DNA of 64,000 bases from Astropecten irregularis. Its lineage: Eukaryota > Echinodermata > Asteroidea > Paxillosida > Astropectinidae. The stretch is taken from contig OZ020245.1 in the NCBI GenBank assembly GCA_963971285.1, forward strand, positions 18,056,983-18,120,982, given 5' to 3'. A program made the translations under genes and the position numbers. Position 1 is the first letter of the stretch, and each line of letters starts with the position of its first letter. The notes below the pieces were generated by a model. It had not been told where the DNA came from. It did no database searches and was given only the letters and a program-made list of their open reading frames with translations. Of this stretch, positions 21,877 through 35,400 are shown piece after piece.

Positions 21877-24800
21877 TTACTCTTCATCGTACTGTTTGCG
21901 GAAGCAGTCGCCCACGGGGAAGAAGTCCCAGCAACGTCGCTGGTACAGCTGCCAGACGTATGACTCCTATCAAGAGGACAAAGATGACAGTACAGTGAAT
22001 AGACACTTAAGAGTTTGCATGGCGGAGACGCAATTTAGTTTTCAAGTGTTCAGCTTCTTGTAAGAGGTTTTTGTTTTTTCATTGAAAAATGTACTGGAGC
22101 GGGATTCGAACCAGTGATCTCCAGAATACCGTACAGGCACTCTTTAATACCAACTGAGCCATCCATGCCCTGTGTTGGTGGTGACCCCAATAGTCAATTA
22201 TCTTTGTTTATTTGGTAGTCAGAAGCCATGAAATCACGCACATACTGCTATATCCCAAGGATCATTAAGATATGCGCAGCATTAAGCAATGCTGCAACCT
22301 GAGAAATGGTACATGGGGGATCATCAAAGAGGATTCTATCTATATCTGACAATCTGACTACGGATGTGGGATGGGGGCATGGGGTTGTGAATTGAACTAA
22401 CCTGTCCAGTATGTTCAGTCTCAGGTTTGTTGATGAGATACATCAGGAAGAACCTGTGGAAATAAGGAGAAAACGGTCAGACAAAATCAACTACAGGTCC
22501 AAATATCCACAGCAGTTACAATCAACAACCCTATTTTCTAACCTTACAGGTAGTATCATACTTTGGTAGCATACCAAAACAGAAATCTTCACAGATTTAC
22601 CTATAACTTACAGGGTATAAAGATGGTGTTGGTAGAAACATACCATTAATATTTTTCTGCCTGAAATGCTGCATTTGACCAAAATAACCAAAAACAATTT
22701 TGATCTTTTAAAGATAAATAATAATGGTGAAAAGACTTACACACTTCACATTTTCTCAAACAATTACCAACCGTATGGCACTGAAAATTTCACAGATGAC
22801 TGTTACTGTATCTTCCTTGATATTTTTGCCCATGAATCTGTATTTCTTTGACAAAAATTAAGTATGAAATTAAGTCTAGTGTTCATACTTCCTGTGAGGC
22901 AAATTTTCTTCCCTCACTAAAAACTATGAGCATTGAGCACCTAAATTTGCATAGTGTTGCAATTTGCAGGGTGTATCAAACAGTCTCAAGCATTGCCACA
23001 TCCTGGCTAAAAACATCCAGCACACAATCTCTGTAAAAAAACTTCTCACAAAATTCTCAAATTTAGAGCAAGTTCAACCAGTGACCAATGTGGCTGTTTT
23101 CCTCCACACTTGTATCAATAAAGACAGCTGCTGGTTCGAATCCCACCACGTGTACTTACATGTAGTTGGACAGGTCGTGCTCCTTGGACGTGTGGAGGTC
23201 AAATCCGTGGGGGGTCTTGTCAAAGTATTCACTGCCGATGCCGCAGATGAAGCACTTGGTCTGAAAGACAACGACAGGAGCAACACATCATCACACCGAG
23301 GCTCATGTCAATAAAGATCATTTCAGCTACGTCATCCCATATCAAAACTACTAAACAGAATTCAAATCAAAATGCAAATATTTTTTAACTATAGGACAAT
23401 ATCTCCCACATGGAACTTACAGCTATAAGGTTATCTATCTTATACAGTAAAAATTAACAACACTTGACAAATTATCTCAGTAATGTCTGACACAAAGTGA
23501 ACAAAAACAAACAGAAAACAGAGAAGCTTAGAGAATGAAAATTAAAACAAACAAAAAACCAGAAAAGTAGAACAAAAGTGAAAACGATGAAGAAAAAAGA
23601 GAATAAAATGGAAAAACTTAAATGAATAAGAGAAAAGTAGAAAAACAGATGGAAAAATGAAAAAAAAATAGTAGGAAAACAAACAAACAGCCAACAAAGA
23701 AGCAGACAAACCCTCCGCCTACCTCCATGTCTTCCTTGACTTGCTCAAGTTGATCTCTCAACTCCCCAAATGCATCGATGATCAGACCTGCCATGATATG
23801 GGCAAAGTAATGCATTATTAACAGAGGAAAACTTAAAGACTTCACCGGCCCAGCCACTGAACAGCCAAGCCGGGCCAGGCCTGGGCTTTGCCTGGATGTA
23901 TTAGACATCTATCATCCCCAGCCTTGAACTGTATCTACTTCAAGCCCCTACTTGCATCCTCGATCACAGTTGTTATAACCTGATTGACAGACAGATGATC
24001 ATGGAAAGCATCCACAAGTCAAGCTTGATTGATTTTAAGCAGCTCTACGTAACGCAATTCAGGGTCAACAAGGGAAGGATTCCAGGCCCGAAGGCCTGGG
24101 CCTGGCCAGAGTTTTTCATTGGTTGAACCTAACCAGTATCAACGTTTCTCTTCCAAAATGACTCTCCGGTGAAGTATCTTTCTTAAGAGACTAGCAGGTA
24201 AAAGCACTAACTGACCATAGATCTAGGAAGCTGTAGCTCTATGAAGCTAGGAAGCTCTATGAACTGACGGCATACTAGGACATGATTCTTCAGGTCAACT
24301 TATTACTATAAAATATCATTTGTGTATTATTAGAAAGAAAAACATCCTTAAAATAGCTGAAAATCTTTGGAATGTCACTCAGGGCCGGGGTCTACATTCC
24401 TGAATAATGCCAGGAATTCCCATTGATTTGTACAGTGCAGTGCTTGTTGTAATGGCCTGTATTTACTCAGAATCGTCCTTAAGGACCTGGGACCAATTTC
24501 ATGACGCTGCTAAGCACACAAATTTGCTTAGCACAAAAATGTCTTGCCCAATAAAACAAACCACCATATAAAATTCGATATGAAATTCGTGGTCAGCGAA
24601 CAACAGCCAAAGAACAATTGCAAGTGATACACAACACATGGAAATTTGGTTGTTAATCCTGTTTTTAAAGGAGAAATGTCATGCTTAGCAATTTTTGTGC
24701 TAAGCAGCTCTATGAATTGGCCCCAGTTGGTTTACATTCTAGCCAAATTGAAAAAAAGACCTAAAACAGATTGAGGACTGACTAGTAAGGAGAGCTTCAC

Positions 24801-27800
24801 AATGTACAAGCACAGTACATGTAGCAGGCTTTCTAAACCGAGTATAAAGCGGCAAGACACATCTCACACGTTATTCGTACCTTGGATGATAGCAAGCAAG
24901 ATGATGATAACGAAGAAGAAGAAGGTGATGTCAAAGGCGATACGGTACAGCTCATAGTCATCACCATCTGGAGGTTCAATTTCATCAGCTGAACAAATGA
25001 GAGAGAGAGAGAGAAATGTTTGAGAGACTTTACAGATTACCGTTCAAGAAAGTTCATTGTACCAAACATTTCTTTATTCTGCAGAAATGTAAATGTATGA
25101 AATCATTAAACTACTGGACCAGTTTTAAATATTGAGACAAACAGGCTAGATGGGATGGAGTTTGATTCTATAATTTAAAGAATACATCATGACGTTTGGT
25201 CATAATCACTGTGCAACACCACAGTACATAGGATAGCTTGAAATTAATTAGTGTGGTATATTGTTGACTATATGGGAATACTTACCGATACCACCTCCAG
25301 CTCGAAGACCAGAATGCAGATGGAAGATGAAACACTGTTTGAATATAAAAAGATGAAAATAAAATACTTATTCAAGAGTATTTACTTAAATTATGGATGA
25401 GTGGTCGGGTGAGTGGTCGGATGAGTGGTCGGGTGAGTGGTAGGATGAGTGGTCGGATGAGCGGTCAGGTGAGAGGTGACTCAAAGAAAGAATCTTTTGG
25501 ATTAAGTAAAATAAAATGAGTTTGTTCCGGTAAAATCCGGCTCGACCAAGAGTTTATGCTTGCCTTCCTGAGCAAGACACTTGTAAATGAGCAAGTATGG
25601 CTATATGGTTGATTAACCTTCATCCGCATATTAGATAGCTTGAGTAATACCGTATTTAGGTATTTCATACAGTGATGCCCAATTTTTCAGCAGGGCCAAT
25701 CTAAACCTGGCTGGGGATATATATACTGACCGTCATCATGTTGTGGCATTTGTACTCAATCTGGCCATCCTCATCCTTCATGTAGAACTTGCGGAAGAAG
25801 TTGAAGGCCAGGACTGTGTACAGGTAGACCACCACACAAGTCATCAGGACTGTCAACATCAACTACAGTAAGACAGATGTTAGAATGTTTCATTATGATT
25901 CAATGATGAAATCCACTATTTGCTAGACATTCCAATATAATGTACTATGGCATGATGCGGCGTGACATGATGAAACAAGACAACAATTTTGCCAATTTTC
26001 AGAAAGCTTAAAACCCTTCACAGATTGCCTGAGTACCGGGCTACGATTGAAAATAAACTTGTTTGTATAATTCCGACTCATCTCGCCATTCCAATTCATT
26101 GAATCAGTATTGTTTTTGAAGGATCTCCTTGCATTGTTTCGATTAAGCTGTTAATGGGGGCTGTGCTGGGAATTTGGGTGTCATGGCTTATGACAAATCT
26201 GAACAGATTGTTGCAGATTTTTTGCAGTGAAACGAGTAATGACCTGTTTGCCGTTGTGGGTGACCGACTGAAGCACCGTCCGAAGTGTCTTGAATCCCAT
26301 GGCCATGTCCAGCAGATGGGCAGCAAAGAAGAAAGGATTGATATGTCCCAGCAGTGAGAAGGTCAAATACCAGGCTATGTACAGGAAAGACTGCACAGGG
26401 AACAAAAATAAGAAAGAATTGTTGATGTAATTTATAAAGGGAGACAAACATTTTACACACATCCACAATAGCTCCGTTCAGAGCCATATACAGTTGGGGC
26501 CTTTCTCAAAGCTCGGCTCTGGCTCCGGCTCCGGCTCAAGCTCCGTCTCCATTTCGTGAATCCATTTCAAAATAACTTGTATCAAAATAGAGGCTTTTGG
26601 CTGCAGTTAAGAAGTAGATTCTTTGGTTTGAAAAGGACAGCTGAGCTTCAGCTTCAATGGCAAATCACAACCTATATTTTCAGCATATGAAAACAGAAAC
26701 AAAGCCGGAGCCGAAGCCAAGCTTCGAGAAAGGCCCTTGGTCTCCATATCCCAGTTTCAGCTATAACAATACTCACCCTATCTGTGCAGATGACTCCACA
26801 CTTCCAGATCTGGTATTTCCAGTCCAAAGCATACAATCTAGACAAGAAACAAGATGGAAATAAATTACCATTCGTCTTTGAGGTCCATGCAGTGGCATAT
26901 AGAATGGGAATGCTCATCACGGGAGCTCCTCGTGGTCCACCCCGGGTATTTCTTCTTCTGAGCTAGCAAACTATGCAGCAAACCGTCAACTACAGCTCTT
27001 TGATTGTGGTGTTGTGGGGTACATGATACATTGCATTCATCAAACCGAAGTGGTTCATAGGCCCTTCTACGTATGTACCCCTCAAGTTGCCATCCTCTCA
27101 GCCAATATCCTGTCATCCACATACTCACAAGTACCCCTCAAGATTTCACCCCTTTTAATAGCCTTCAATCACCCACCCTAAGCTACCCATCACCCTATCC
27201 CAAGTATCTGAAATCTACCGTCATCCGCATACTCACATTGCACCGATCAGACCCTGTGGAGGTTTGGGCTTTGATCTGTTCCCATCAAGGTTTCATCCCC
27301 TTAGCCTCCACCCACCCATTGCCACCCCTTCCAATAACCTTATCCCAAGTATCTCAAATTGTCTGCATACTCACATTGCACCGATCAGACCCTGTGGAGG
27401 TTTGGGAGCCCCTGTGCCCATCATGCTGTCATCGCTGTCCAGACCAAGGATTTCATTCAGTTTCTCCTCCTCAATATTCTCACTGTACTTTTCCATCACC
27501 TAAAGGAAAAAAAAAGAGCAGAAAAAAATTACATCCTGTGAGATCAGGGGTGTCGTTCTGGCCACAAAATGCTACAAAAGGGATTTTAACAAACTTTTTT
27601 AAAAATATTTTTTTAAAGATTTAACTGTCTAAGCAGCAAGGGAGGGATCCCCATTTCTTGATGTTCTTCGCCTAAGATGGTTCTCTCAGAGGAATACCCT
27701 TCCTTCAGTATTGTGACCATATGCCCTGTACATCATATGTGGGATACCCAGTTCAGGTTGCTCTGTGGATATACTTCATGACCAGACGTGAGTAGTTTTG

Positions 27801-29485
27801 TCCAAACACGGCCAGCTCAAGGCGGGTAAAAGAAGGGATGGGAACAGCACAGGTGCATTTTTGTTTGAATATTCCCGCCTGCTCACCTTTCTTTTCACAA
27901 ACTTGTCCCAGTAGTTCACCGGAAATGACCTGAAAAAAACAAAAAAACACGACATCTTTTAAGTTCAAACTAGAAGGACATCAACATTTTGAGATCACAC
28001 AAAATCCACTAAACAGTAAAGTGATGGGTTTTTCAATTTAACTACATCTTTAAGGTAAAATGTGAAGGCGGGAGTGAGAAATGATTGCCAGGGCTTTTAA
28101 GTACCTGCAACTGATGGCTATGGAGTCCCACTGGCCCTTGATGTCATCTCTGGTGGGCAGCTCCTCGATCCAGGATCCTTCAAACTCCAGCTTGCGGGCA
28201 ATCTCCTTCTCCCGCTTGAAGATGGCCAGGGGAACCTGGACAAGTTAAACAGGGCAAGAGGCAAGGGGAGGCGTGATCAGAACCGTGAGTGAGAAACTAG
28301 TATGATTGTGTATGGCTGCAGCGCAAAGAGGGGCCGAGAAGATTCAAGATATGGCAGAACATCTCTGAGAAAGTTGGTTGGGGTAATTTTCCATGAATTT
28401 CACAGGACTTAAATTCTGACAGGGAAGGTATATCACCAGCTCCCGCTGAAAATAAATTGAAGACAGAAGAAATCAAACAATCGTCATGAAGATTGAGACC
28501 AGAGAGTGAACAATGTATGGACATCTTGGGGAGAGGCTCTTGGGATATCAAGCCTTTCTCTCAGACATTACCTTCAGAGCGCAGTAAGCTATCATCATAG
28601 ACACAGAGACCAGAGTGTGGATGATACACAGCAGTCTGAGGACCGGCTCCAGGTGCATCACACCTTCCTGCAAGATGATAATCTCCTCTACATCTGCCTC
28701 AGCCTCTTCTTCTACGCCGTTGCCCGTCACGTTGGCAGCAAGTTCATCAAAGGAGCTTCCCTCAGCCTCTTCAGCAGGGCTGTCGAAGAAATTTGCGCTC
28801 ACCTGAAATCCAAACAAATATGAGTCTTGCATCAACTTCATCAACTCAAAAGACACAATATGTAAAAACTGAGGCGTTCAGATATTGCCATCAAATAGCC
28901 ACCAGGGGCCAGCTTCATAGAGCTGCTTAAGCACCAAAATTTGCTTATTATAAGCAGGTAAAGCCTTGGCAAATAAAATCAGTCTGCCAGCCAAAGCTCC
29001 TTGTGAATGTTATGCTCAGAAAACAATGACCGAATACAAGTGAAAAGCAGTAAACATCACATGAAAGTTTGGTTGGCAATCCTATTTTATCAAGGAAGAC
29101 TTTTCATGCTTCAGCAAACTTTTGTGCTTAAACAGCTCTATGATTTTGGCCCCAAGAAAACAGAATGGATTAATTTCATTGTCATCGAAGGGCATCTTTG
29201 TTCATATACAAAACAATGATAACTGACAATTTGGAACACTGCCATCATAGGGCTAAATAGGAAGAACACTGGTATGGTAATTTGGAGGTCACAGGCATGA
29301 ATACCGCTCCAGTCAATTTTCTTTGTTCACCTTCCAATCGTTACTCAGATAAAATGATGTTACTTCATTAGAATTACAAAATCATGTTTGATTCTTACCC
29401 GGAAGAACAGAAGACACAGATTGATGATGAAAGCAAGAATCAGAGCCAGGTACTTGATGTTGTAGAAATTACGTGCAAAGAAACT
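21877..29485 (-). CDS. RYR: RyR window exons 38-51: transmembrane pore and C-terminal domain
   Basis: The exons are 29485-29399, 28802-28572, 28235-28105, 27929-27887, 27499-27375, 26837-26777, 26390-26244, 25862-25731, 25334-25286, 24988-24881, 23787-23723, 23260-23160, 22453-22402 and 21966-21877. They encode S1 ([17 protein letters not shown]), S2 ([17 protein letters not shown]), the S2-S3 linker ([13 protein letters not shown]), S3-S4 ([34 protein letters not shown]), S5 ([14 protein letters not shown]), the pore loop RAGGGIADEIE and S6 ([19 protein letters not shown]). Then comes the zinc-binding CTD with CFIC and two downstream His, and CFRKQYDEE. The filter residue after GGGI is Ala, its codon being split by the 25286/24988 splice junction. 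Confidence 0.96.
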
Positions 29486-32400
29486 CTGGGGACAAGAAAA
29501 AAATATCAAATACAAGTAAATCAAATAAAAAAGCCAAATTATCTCACTTTTTGATTCGGAAATCTGCAGCATCCTTTCAGAAAGGAAACCCACAACATGA
29601 ACGATAGAGGCTCCAATAAAATATTGCTGCCAAATGCTCATCAACCAATAAAAAGTCTTAAAAGATAAAATGCTCAAAAGTTTGGAGGACAGGGGATCGA
29701 TTTCACGAAGCTCTATGATTGATCGCAACTCAAGTTAAGAAGGATAACCCATCATATCCTACGTACGGCTGAATTGCATGCTATGTCCTACGATTGATAG
29801 TAAGTTACGATGAGATGAGTTTGGTGAAATCGACACCTGATATTATTACGATGCCTGCACAGTCTCTCTTGTATTTTGATAACAGATCCTTGCTAGAATC
29901 CAAATGTCTGGCTCTCCTAACTCTGAGAAATAAGTGCTTAGGGTTGGGAGGGCCTGACGTTTTGATCCTGGCAGGATCTTTCTCAAAGGCTGAATGACAA
30001 GAGGACAAGAATATAAACTAATATCAGGGCAGGCAGTGATGTGAATGGATATTGATGTTGTAAATACCAGGAAGGTCTGCTTGACCCTGTCCATGTTAGG
30101 CTCCAGGAATTCCTCTTCCTCCTGTTCATCCTTCTGCAGCCCCAGCTCCTGGGCCAGGAAGAGGCTCGGGAAGACGGTACTCTCTCTTCTGTCCTGGTTG
30201 TCCTTGCTTTTGTTGGCCGATCCATTCTAAAAACAAGAATGAAGTCAGAATTGTGAGGAGGCTGATTCTGAAAAAGGTTATCATTATTACCATCATTATC
30301 ACTATTATTATTTTTCATTTATTAATTTCTGGTAATTAGACCAAGGATTCCTCAAAAATGCCTGGGCACTGCAGCTTGAACGCCTGACGAAACCTTTATG
30401 GAAAGATGATTAGAAAAAAATACACTCTGCAGAGGTGGGAAGAATATTCTGGGTGAAACCCACGGAAACAGGTAGGGACTGTAAACCTAATCCAAGAAAG
30501 AAGTTAATTTCAAATGTTCATCATAAAAACAATCCTCATCAATAGCATGACGATAGCTTTACTTTGATGACAGAAAGCAAAACAGAAAGCAACGAGTTAT
30601 ATTCCTCTTGATGAGAAAACATTAGGCTTAACTTAACAGAAAGAAGGCATTTTGTATTCAGTGTCTTCAAATCCCTTCATGAGGTACGGGGTAGAAAAAT
30701 GGACTAAGGGAACCAGAAGTGTGATCTTACAGTCAGGCTAGCGGCAACAGCTTCAGGCAGCTCAGCACCAGGTGTTGATGGGGGCACCATGGGTCCTTCT
30801 TTACCCTCCTGGCTGAAGTCGAAGCTGGAAGAAGGCGTGAGCTGACGTCGCTTGCGTCGCATCCTCATCTGCCCGGCGTTGCTCTCACTACTGTCCGAGC
30901 CCTTGCGATCTTTGACAAAGTCGATGCCAAATGCCGAGATCGAAGACCCACTACAAAACACCAGGATGGATGAATTAAGGAACAAAAATAAGACATACCG
31001 GTACATGAAACCGCCCTCACAGCTTGACAAATTATGTTTGTATGTGGGTCATCTCACCGGGTTGGGCTTGATTTCCGATGATGCCCATTATGAAAAGTTT
31101 TATGATCCTCTGTAAGATGAGACGTCAGTGACTGGTATAATAATTAATACATTTCATTAAGCACCTTTTTCTTTTCAGTTACAAAGCGCTGCCTACAATG
31201 TAATCGGATTGCCGGTATTCATCGGCGCCCTCGGCTGCCAGCAATACCGGCAATCCGTTATGATTACGGAGCCTGAGATCCAAAGTGCTTGATTTTTATA
31301 ATTCATCTCATCGTGGTTTGCAAAGATTTCTATGGACTCGAAGATCAATTTGAACCTTTTCTCAAACCAAGCCCTTGCTTCTGTCCTTAATTACAACATC
31401 CAATGACCACGTTGCTGTCATTTTCTATTTGCCTTGGAGAATTTGCATCCATCTTTAAAGAAAATTGAGAATGTGCGGTCAAAATTAAATAAATTGATAT
31501 ATTGAATATATTCACACAAAGGGGAAGACTGTGTCCAGACCTGATTAAACGACTCAATTACCGCTCTTATTTTCTTAAAAAAAACACCCACTAAGCTTGA
31601 AATTTGGAAGGTTCAAGAGTATTTCATTTTGCTTAACTGGATGTTGAGAAACACAGAGAAGCAGAAATCACTACAGCTGCACAAACAATTGAACAAGATG
31701 CAACTGCAAGACTGCAGAGCTTTGGTGTCAGCATGCATGCATATTCAATGACATCGGTGAACTTGAAAAGGAAGCAGCTCTATAAGAGTCTGGCCCCTGA
31801 TTAGCCTGATTAAGAGAATGTACAGGTTTTGCATGCAGTGACTTCTGGCAACAAGACATGGCCCATGGAAATGTCCAGATACTGCAGTAAAGGCCTATAA
31901 GATATCAAAGAATTAAGGGTTGGCTTAGGATTTATTTTGCCACTGCCATTTTGTATTCTAAATGAAATGAAGGGCTTGAGATACATGACGAAGCTGATGA
32001 TATCTTTGTCATTGTGTTCAAATCCTTTTGTATCATACATTGTGACATATAGTTGAAGTTTCATATTATTGCGACATGCATATGTGTGGTTAACTATACA
32101 TGAATGGTTAGTGTCTGATTTTATGTATGAAGTGAGACAAAATGGAAGAAATGATCGGAATAGGTTGCACGTTTAAATCCCACCTCAGGCAGTTTCTTAT
32201 GTTCTCCTTCAAATATATGGTCACTACTAGCAATCTGCAGTCAGTTTCTCTTGTGGTTGAAATTTATCCTAGACAAGTTCAGAATTCAAGTATATCTAAA
32301 CTTCACCTCATGTCATATTGATGAGATAAATGCAATAACATGCACTATGGAGATCCACAGGACGCCTCAGGTTGGATATGAACCTGCAACCTTCTACTTA

Positions 32401-35400
32401 CCAGCACAGACTGACTGTATAGTCCTAATTCATAATATGTCAGGTAGAGCAAGACCACATTGAGATATGTCTTTCACCAAAAGCTCAAATATATTACAGT
32501 CCTTCTATTTCATGGTTTCTACTGATGGAAGCTTTCTTGGAGAGCATAAACAAATATCAACAAGTTTTGTTATCTTTTGTGTATCAAAAAAACAAAAACA
32601 AGCAGCAGTAAGTATGACAAATGCCCAGCATGCATTGGGCTGTTACTGTAGCAACCGTGCAATATATCAACATAATCACCTCTTGGCTGCCGGTAGCCCG
32701 TAGTTAGGCATGCCATGCATGCCCATGGCATGTTGCCTGGCAATGGTAGGCACCTTGAGCGTCTCCTTCAGGTTACCGGTGATCTCCCGGGCATCTTCCA
32801 GGATGCGGTTACCGAGCAAGATGGCAATGAGTTGTCTGTGGAATGAGGATGATGAGGGGATGATGATGAATGAATGAATGAAAGGAAGTTCCGGAACTAT
32901 GAACAATCCTTTCTGATTCCGATTGCTTTTTGATTTTATAGCTCAGACTGAATGAGATTACTATGGTTGAAGAGGAATGGTTGCACATTGAATCCAAGAT
33001 CGATCTTGTGGGCATATAACTCCGTCCACAGTTCAAGCAAAGCGGGAGGAGGTGACGGATGCTTGAGTCCCTGATCAAGACGCTTTGTCTCTAAATGCTT
33101 CTCACTCTACCCAGGCGTTAAATGGGCACCTGTCAGATGGCAGGAGTGTTTGAGTATAGGGAGCTTGCACAAGAGTTCAAAAGGTCAAAGTTTGTGTGTT
33201 CTGGAGGACAAGCAGAGAAGGCCATTTGTCCGAACTCATTGGAGCTTGACTGGAGCCATAGCGAACGTAAACACACAGTGCGATATACAGCCAGTACACA
33301 TATGGGTGAATTGGTATGCGTTTCTATAAAGCGCGCAGAGCGGACGTATGCGTAGTGTGGGACCAGCTAACTTCCAGAACTGCTTGTCCTCCAGAAGGCG
33401 TTGCGTAGCAACAGGCCAGTGACCCCGGCGGCTGTGCAAGCTCCCTATAGCCTCTGTCTGCTTACAGAATTGGAAACATACCCAAACAGTAATGTTCACA
33501 GATTTACGTATAACAATCAGGGTATGGAGATGGTGCTGGTAGAAACATACCATTCAAATATTTCGGCCTGAAATAAATTAGTTAAACAAAGACCGAAAAC
33601 AGTTTTGATCTTGGGGCAAGATCAAAATCATTCTTTGTGTTATATAAGAAAAATTGAGTCAGGTTTTCGCTGTTTTCTTGTGACTCAGATGACGGATTGA
33701 ACTCAAATTTTCACTGGCTTATTATTTCATGTACATGCTGGATCAGACAAAGTGTATAAGGGCTGTTCTGTGACCTTTACCAATCATGTATTATATCTTT
33801 AATGGGTACCAGTCAGATGGCTGAGTGTAGCCTCTGTCTGTTTAAAATGCAGCTATAGGGGCTATGTACTCCCCATCATGGGAGTGGAAATGTTTTAAGT
33901 GATAAACGAGGGTCAATGACCTGGGATAACATTATGAAGTGCAGTGTATTTTGGTGATGAAATGAGTTATGTAAGAAACTCACGTCACGATGTAATTTCA
34001 TTATTATTATTATTATAAATATCATTACTCACACTGTTAAGATTATAACAAGTTATAATTGGTGATATTGATATTACAGGCAAAAGTCAACAATACATCT
34101 GAATATTTTTGAATGCAACTATATAGATTCACAATGTTATTTTCTTGAAAGACCATGATGAGTTTATAATAATAATCAACTATGTGGTTAGAATTGCTGC
34201 AACATATCTTGGTCCGTTTGGTTTGAGATTCGTGTCTTTAAAGGTACAGTACAGGATTGATAACATTCACAGATTTACGTATAACTTTCAGGGTATGAAG
34301 ATGGTGCTGGTAGAAACATACCGTTAAAATATTTCCACCTGAAATGGTGCATTTATCCAGAAATTGGTAAAACAAAGACCGAAAACAGTTTTGATCTCGG
34401 GGTAAGATCAAACCATTCTTTATATTTTATAAGAAAAATTGAGTTGGGTTTTTGCTATATTTTCTCGGGACTCAGATGTCCGATTGAGCTCAAATTTTCA
34501 CAAGTTTATTATTTCGTGTACATGCTGGATCAGACAAAGTGTGAGTGGAGTCCTGTGACCATCACCAATCACGTATTATACCTTCAGGAGGAAGAGGGGG
34601 GAGGAAAAATGAAGTAAAATTACAAAATTTGATTTCCTACATACCGGATCATGAAAAAGAAGAAAGCAAACGTCTTCTTGGACATGAAGAAGAAGAACCT
34701 GAAGATACCGAAGAAGATGGAGGTAATGGAGATGTCCCGCAGTTTCTTGAGGCTGTACTCCTCGAAGAAGTCTCCCACGGTCTTACGGATGCTGGACGGA
34801 CGCAAGGAGCGGAAGAACCACATCAACCAGGCTCTGAAAGAAAGAAGAAGAGGCAAGGAAACATCAGACGGTTTGTTTGAATGCAACTTTGAAGTCTGGG
34901 TTGTGGAGCCAAAGACCAAACTCTGTCAAATCAACTCATGCAAGTCAAGCTGAGTAATCTGACAACTCTTCACAATGTCAAGATACTATCATACTTTGGT
35001 AGCAGACCGAAACATAAATCTCCACAGATTGACCAATAACCTACAGGGTATACAGACGGTGATGGTACAAACATACCATTAAAACGTGTCTGTCTAAAAA
35101 AATGCTGTATTTATCCAGAAAAGAGTAAAATCAATGACCAAAACACAATTTTGAAATTCGGAAGATAAAAAATCCCAGTGAAAAAATACGGTGGGCGGTT
35201 ACGGTTTTTCAATGTTTTCTCAATAAGTGGGCACCGTATGGGACTGGAAATTTCACAGATGACTGTTGCTGTATCTCCCTTGATATTTTTGCCCATGAAT
35301 CTGCATTTCTTTGACAAAAACCAAAGTATGAAATTAATCAAAGCTGAAACAAATTCTGCTGTTGACAATGGCATGTAATACCTGATTGAGCTCCAATCAT

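Noticed and set aside
27073-27624. 183-codon plus-strand open frame
   Set aside because: Antisense shadow of RyR exon 27499-27375 plus the tandem repeat around it.
32340-32420. tRNA-like block with GAACC near 32375
   Set aside because: Neither the A box nor a T stem is convincing.
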